In this document: positions 38,768 through 41,813 of the stretch, in pieces
How positions within the stretch are numbered: position 1 is the stretch's first letter
Layout of the letters: every line of letters begins with the position of its first letter
IMG/VR virus record: IMGVR_UViG_3300036895_000036
Span: 1 to 41,813 of that record
From: a virus
Strand: one strand, 5' to 3'
DNA length: 41,813 nucleotides
Position numbers and translations under genes: made by a program
The notes under the pieces: generated by a model
What the model was told of the DNA's origin: nothing
What the model saw: the letters and a program-made list of their open reading frames with translations, nothing else
Database searches by the model: none

Positions 38768-39451
38768 TTACGCCTTCAACCCGGCGAGAGGATTGGCACG
38801 ATAGGCTTTGACTGCGAACGCGACAGCACGAATGTTCTTCGCTTCGTGTTCGGGGTCGGAAGTATCGACCAGTTCCACCGGCACGCCGGTGATGTCAGTG
38901 ATTCTCGCCAACGAGACGCGCAGTTTCTTCTGCCCTTGTGCGAGCAATGCCTTCGCGGTTTCGAGGTCGAGCTTACCGGGTTCGGTAGAGGACGGACCTT
39001 TACGCTCACGCTGAGACGGATCAAACTTGATCTTGTCGTTGCTGTCGTCGGGGAGTGCGGAGTTCACCGCCATGATTTCGTCCAGTATGGACTGGAAGGT
39101 GGTCACTGCCACGCCCTTTGTCGCGGCAACACGACTAATGTATTTTCCTTCGGATTCGTCGAAGACTTGTTCGATTGTGCCGGACGTGTCGGGCTTCGCA
39201 CCGGGTTTGTTCTTTGTCTCACGCGGAATGTCGGGGTTGAGTTCCGCCAGCTTGATGGCAAGTGCACGACGAATCTCTGCGAAAGCGCCGCGATACATGA
39301 CGTTTTCAATCGCGTCGTCGAGCACCGCGACGCCGGTGCTGTTTTCATCCATCCGGAGCACACCCGCAAGAGCGGAGTATTCGTCAATGGTGGTGGGTGT
39401 AGTTACGCGGAATTTCAATCCGCCCTGAAGTTCCCAACGTGTTTCTTTCAT
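38768..39451 (-). CDS. Hypothetical protein, possible DNA-binding
   Basis: A 227-aa protein from ATG 39451; a GTG at 39478 would lengthen it through the hairpin leader. It starts with a beta part (KETRWELQGGLKFRV), then helical segments, and a charged Lys/Arg-rich middle (RETKNKPGAKPDTS). The C-terminal third (LDLETAKALLAQGQKKLRV) is helical. No family is recognised. A DNA-associated role is inferred from composition and position only. Confidence 0.6.
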   Translation of the reverse strand: MKETRWELQGGLKFRVTTPTTIDEYSALAGVLRMDENSTGVAVLDDAIENVMYRGAFAEIRRALAIKLAELNPDIPRETKNKPGAKPDTSGTIEQVFDESEGKYISRVAATKGVAVTTFQSILDEIMAVNSALPDDSNDKIKFDPSQRERKGPSSTEPGKLDLETAKALLAQGQKKLRVSLARITDITGVPVELVDTSDPEHEAKNIRAVAFAVKAYRANPLAGLKA

Positions 39452-39469
39452 ACTAATGTTTTTTACTAT

Positions 39470-39533
39470 GCAGCTCACGCTGCGGTGTTTAAACGTAGAG
39501 ACAGCTACGGTGCTGATGAACCATCAAGGTTCA
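39470..39533 (-). other. Three tandem hairpins in an 88-bp leader
   Basis: Between the ATP-grasp gene and the gene at 39451: TGAACC-ATCAA-GGTTCA (39517-39533, 6-bp stem), CGTAG-agacag-CTACG (39494-39509, 5-bp stem), and GCAGC-tcac-GCTGC (39470-39483, 5-bp stem, GTGA loop on the minus strand, a GNRA-type tetraloop). Perfect stems in a row suggest a structured leader; none is followed at once by a T-run. Confidence 0.5.
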
Positions 39534-39539
39534 AATTGG

Positions 39540-40778
39540 TTAAAAGTTAATCCCACATTTCTTACCTTGCGGTATGGTTTCAGAAACGATTGTGTCTAAC
39601 GACGAGAAGTCGAATGATAGTTCACGACCCTTTACCCCTTCGGCGGTCATTTTACAGCCTTTGACGGCTTGATCGACGGTGTTGCCAATGCCGACTACAC
39701 AACAAGCGAAGGACGAAGATGGGAGGACGTAGTAGCTATAGCCAACCTTGTATGCTTTGAAGAGTTTTACATACGGGCGGAGTTTATCTTCAAAGACTAA
39801 CTCCATTCGATGGTCGTTAGCCCAGCCGGAAGTGCCGACTAGGACTGCGGCGTAGGCACAGCGTGGGGAGAGTTCGACAACGTTGTTTAGACCCCACGCA
39901 GCGTTAGTGATAAAGGTGTCAAGGTGCTTTAACGCCTCAAGCATCGCCGCCATTGGTGGGTGAGGCGCGCGAATTGTAAGGTCGACAGGATAACCATTAC
40001 CAGAGGGAGCGACACGGACTTCGGTGGAGACAAAGGTGGATGCGGAGGTTAGGTGTGGTGTAATACACACATTGACGTCTTCCAGCACTTTCGGCAGTTG
40101 GCTACTGTTAAATTTACCTATATACGCACTATCCTTAGATTCATAACCATACGGATGCACCACTGGCCAGTTGCCGTGGTTACAGAGACTATCACTCCCA
40201 ACCTCAACCGCAGGGTCGATTGGAGTTTCGATAATGAATTCTAACGTTGGGTCGTTGCCATACTCTGTAAAGAGTGGGGCGATAAATTGTTCAAGCGTTG
40301 TCTCCCACGTCTCGTGTTTGAATGTTTCAATCTCACGAAAGCCACTACATTTAATAAAACATTCGTCGTTTTTATGTCTAACCTCAAGCTCGGCCATGAG
40401 TGCTTTTACACCAATGACCTTTGTTGATTTGTTGTGAGGAAGTGTAAGCATTTTTTGCTTCGCCCACCAACGGTCGAGTTCCAATCGCTCTGCGGTTGCA
40501 CCAGCGCCAAAGACGTTGTAATGCTTCGTCCGCAGCCAGTCGACTTCGTCGCCGTTGTGAGTGTCAGGGAAGATGACAACATTACAGAGGTCGAGGGCAG
40601 AGTGGAAGTTGTAGACACGTTCAACGCCTTCGTCTTCAAACCCACTACCCATTTGGTGGACGCTGTGGAGAGAGTGTTTGTCGACAGGGGTGATGTAGTA
40701 GCCGACTTTGTGCCCGGCGCGGGCAAGAGTGATGGCGAGTTCGAGACAGAGTCCGTGGTCTGAGAGTAGGATTTTCAT
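39540..40778 (-). CDS. ATP-grasp enzyme (PurD-like)
   Basis: A 412-aa protein from ATG 40778; a longer start at 40859 would overlap the upstream gene and a hairpin. The N-terminus KILLSDHGLCLELAITLARAG is the pre-ATP-grasp fold. ATP-grasp marks follow: the lysine strand CFIKCSG (near residue 165), an acidic strand LEFIIE with VEVGSDS (near 205-220), and VELSPRC (near 300), which matches the E-x-N-x-R motif with Ser for Asn. ATP-grasp ligases join an acid to an amine through an acyl phosphate. The nearest look is phosphoribosylamine-glycine ligase. The substrate in this phage is unknown. Confidence 0.75.
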   Translation of the reverse strand: MKILLSDHGLCLELAITLARAGHKVGYYITPVDKHSLHSVHQMGSGFEDEGVERVYNFHSALDLCNVVIFPDTHNGDEVDWLRTKHYNVFGAGATAERLELDRWWAKQKMLTLPHNKSTKVIGVKALMAELEVRHKNDECFIKCSGFREIETFKHETWETTLEQFIAPLFTEYGNDPTLEFIIETPIDPAVEVGSDSLCNHGNWPVVHPYGYESKDSAYIGKFNSSQLPKVLEDVNVCITPHLTSASTFVSTEVRVAPSGNGYPVDLTIRAPHPPMAAMLEALKHLDTFITNAAWGLNNVVELSPRCAYAAVLVGTSGWANDHRMELVFEDKLRPYVKLFKAYKVGYSYYVLPSSSFACCVVGIGNTVDQAVKGCKMTAEGVKGRELSFDFSSLDTIVSETIPQGKKCGINF

Positions 40779-40788
40779 AAAATTATTT

Positions 40789-40811
40789 AGTGGTTTTTGG
40801 TAAGAACCACT
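40789..40811 (-). other. Hairpin between DUF932 and ATP-grasp genes
   Basis: AGTGGTT (40789-40795) pairs with AACCACT (40805-40811), a perfect 7-bp stem with a 9-base loop. It sits 10 bp upstream of the ATG at 40778 on the minus strand, with AAATAATTTT after it. It may be a weak terminator or a leader structure. Confidence 0.45.
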
Positions 40812-40825
40812 GAAACTTTGGGAGG

Positions 40826-41572
40826 TTAGTTGTTGATGAATGTTAATGCAGTTTCCCACAACCCAAGATTGATTTTGCGATTTTGGGTTACTTCTTGTAT
40901 ACCGCCTTTACTACCGTTCAAGATGTTCTCTTGAATGCGGTTGTAGCACGTCCAAAGGTCGTTGCTAATATCGCTTTCGCGGCGTGGAGATAGAACTACA
41001 GCCGCATCTTGCGCGGTGTAGAGTTGATGCTGTTCTCCGTCGCCGTAGCGGCGGACACTTAAGCAACGCTTTGCGAGGGAGAGTTGAAGGGGTGGAGTTA
41101 GTGTTGTCGCCCGCATCATGTCCATTGTGCGTGGTAGAGCAGCAAACTCCGACATCATGTCGGTGATGATAACGTCAAGATTGACGCCGCCAAAGCCGAG
41201 GATGTGGATTTTACTAGTGTCGGCACTAAGCACACTTATCTGTGCTTGGTTACTACACCATGTGCGAAAGAACCCGACGGAAAAAGAAAGCCGTCGAGTG
41301 CGGTTGTGGCTGTTGAACAGCGTGGCGGTGGGCCATACTTCACCAACTTCTTTGTGAAGAGGTGTGCCAGGAACGTCAAAGACGATCCGGTGCGACGCGT
41401 AAGGGTCGGTTTTTATGCTGTTTTGACGCGCACTACGTATCTGCCAACCTTTTGATAATAGAGTGTCTACTATCGGCATGGTTGGTATGAATTGATAACG
41501 CTCGCTTACGTCTGGCGCGGGCGCGTCGGCGAAAGCGGAGGGGACAAGGTGATTAAGTTCTGATGTTGTCAT
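40826..41572 (-). CDS. DUF932 family protein
   Basis: A 248-aa protein with the pattern of DUF932 phage/plasmid proteins: VSERYQFIPT near residue 23, LLSKGWQIRSARQ near residues 38-51, a TLFNSHN strand near residue 84, and GFFRTWCSNQA near residue 100. DUF932 members are spread by phages and plasmids; their biochemical role is not known. It is the second gene of the early minus arm, 1 bp after the stop of the partial gene at the window edge. Confidence 0.8.
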   Translation of the reverse strand: MTTSELNHLVPSAFADAPAPDVSERYQFIPTMPIVDTLLSKGWQIRSARQNSIKTDPYASHRIVFDVPGTPLHKEVGEVWPTATLFNSHNRTRRLSFSVGFFRTWCSNQAQISVLSADTSKIHILGFGGVNLDVIITDMMSEFAALPRTMDMMRATTLTPPLQLSLAKRCLSVRRYGDGEQHQLYTAQDAAVVLSPRRESDISNDLWTCYNRIQENILNGSKGGIQEVTQNRKINLGLWETALTFINN

Positions 41573-41573
41573 A

Positions 41574-41813
41574 TTAAGAGTTCATTAAAGCTTTGACTAC
41601 AGCAATCCATTTTCGGTACTGTAAACCGTAGTCAGTGTTTGAGTATACCTTGTTTACTCTAGCCTCAAACGCCGTTAATGTGCCCTTAAAACAACCACAA
41701 TCAACTTGGACATTTTTATCTAGCCAATAAAATGTGGTTTGTGCCTTACGTGAGCCAATTTTTGGTGTAGTAAGTCGACAAGGGTTTGAGGTGAAGGCTG
41801 AACAGTATGAACA
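41574..41813 (-). CDS. Small phage protein, 5' end outside window
   Basis: An open minus-strand frame of 79 codons reaches the right edge without a start. The stop TAA is at 41576-41574. The C-terminal part has a clear folded look: IGSRKAQTTFYWLD, then a VDCGCFKGTLTAFEARV core with two Cys, and a final helix (YRKWIAVVKALMNS). From memory, it resembles short phage proteins with a Gly-Cys-Phe-x-Gly-Thr core. If the window ends are joined, the frame meets a stop near position 72 with only a TTG as possible start, so it may really be truncated. Confidence 0.6.
   Translation of the reverse strand, partial: CSYCSAFTSNPCRLTTPKIGSRKAQTTFYWLDKNVQVDCGCFKGTLTAFEARVNKVYSNTDYGLQYRKWIAVVKALMNS

Noticed and set aside
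38846-39550. 234-aa plus-strand open frame
   Set aside because: Antisense to the gene at 38768-39451 and running through its hairpin leader; Cys/Phe/His-rich composition is not typical of a protein.

Overview
The window reads as a nearly complete, possibly complete, genome of a tailed phage with a podovirus-like gene set. About 41.8 kb is packed with genes in two convergent arms. The plus arm (about 1-27850) carries packaging, virion and lysis-type genes. The minus arm (41813 down to 27860) carries replication, recombination and DNA-metabolism genes. The arms meet with only 9 bp between stop codons (27850/27860) and diverge at the window ends. No integrase, repressor, tRNA, CRISPR or insertion sequence was recognised.

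Plus arm: a chain of small, mostly basic genes with 4-bp overlaps (1-1308); large terminase (1322); a cassette of Thr/Asn-rich proteins with export signals, including a 1208-aa SGNH-hydrolase spike, a LamG protein and an FN3-like protein (2820-8063); membrane proteins and a lipoprotein that may form the lysis cassette (8067-9286); portal, scaffold and major capsid (9526-14034); neck, fibre and tail proteins (14038-18792); a GNAT-like acetyltransferase; internal virion proteins; and an 1850-aa protein with a metalloprotease signature (22298-27850).

Minus arm, in transcription order: a partial gene at the window edge, a DUF932 protein, an ATP-grasp enzyme, a possible DNA-binding protein, a run of small genes (several under 60 aa), a RecB/Cas4-like nuclease, a Sak4-like ATPase, a putative ssDNA-binding protein, a ParB-methyltransferase fusion, a small lipoprotein, a uracil-DNA glycosylase/DNA polymerase A fusion, and a DUF3987-like ATPase.

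The most striking signal is not a gene. Seven copies of one 25-bp dyad, GT-N4-GTCATTWAATGAC-N4-AC, sit at 1295, 9499, 14574, 22271, 29316, 34129 and 38526. Each lies just upstream of a start codon, and in four cases the element ends exactly 2 bp before the ATG. They occur on both arms and divide the genome into seven downstream blocks, leaving only the first block of each arm without one. This looks like a phage-specific regulon with an operator or promoter element placed at the translation start. Two copies are also embedded in hairpins.

Host: most late genes lack a Shine-Dalgarno sequence (typical contexts are taatATG and aacATG), and the adhesin-like proteins are Thr-Asn rich with LamG and FN3 modules. 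This suggests a Verrucomicrobiota or Bacteroidota host. That is inference only; the sequence does not prove it.
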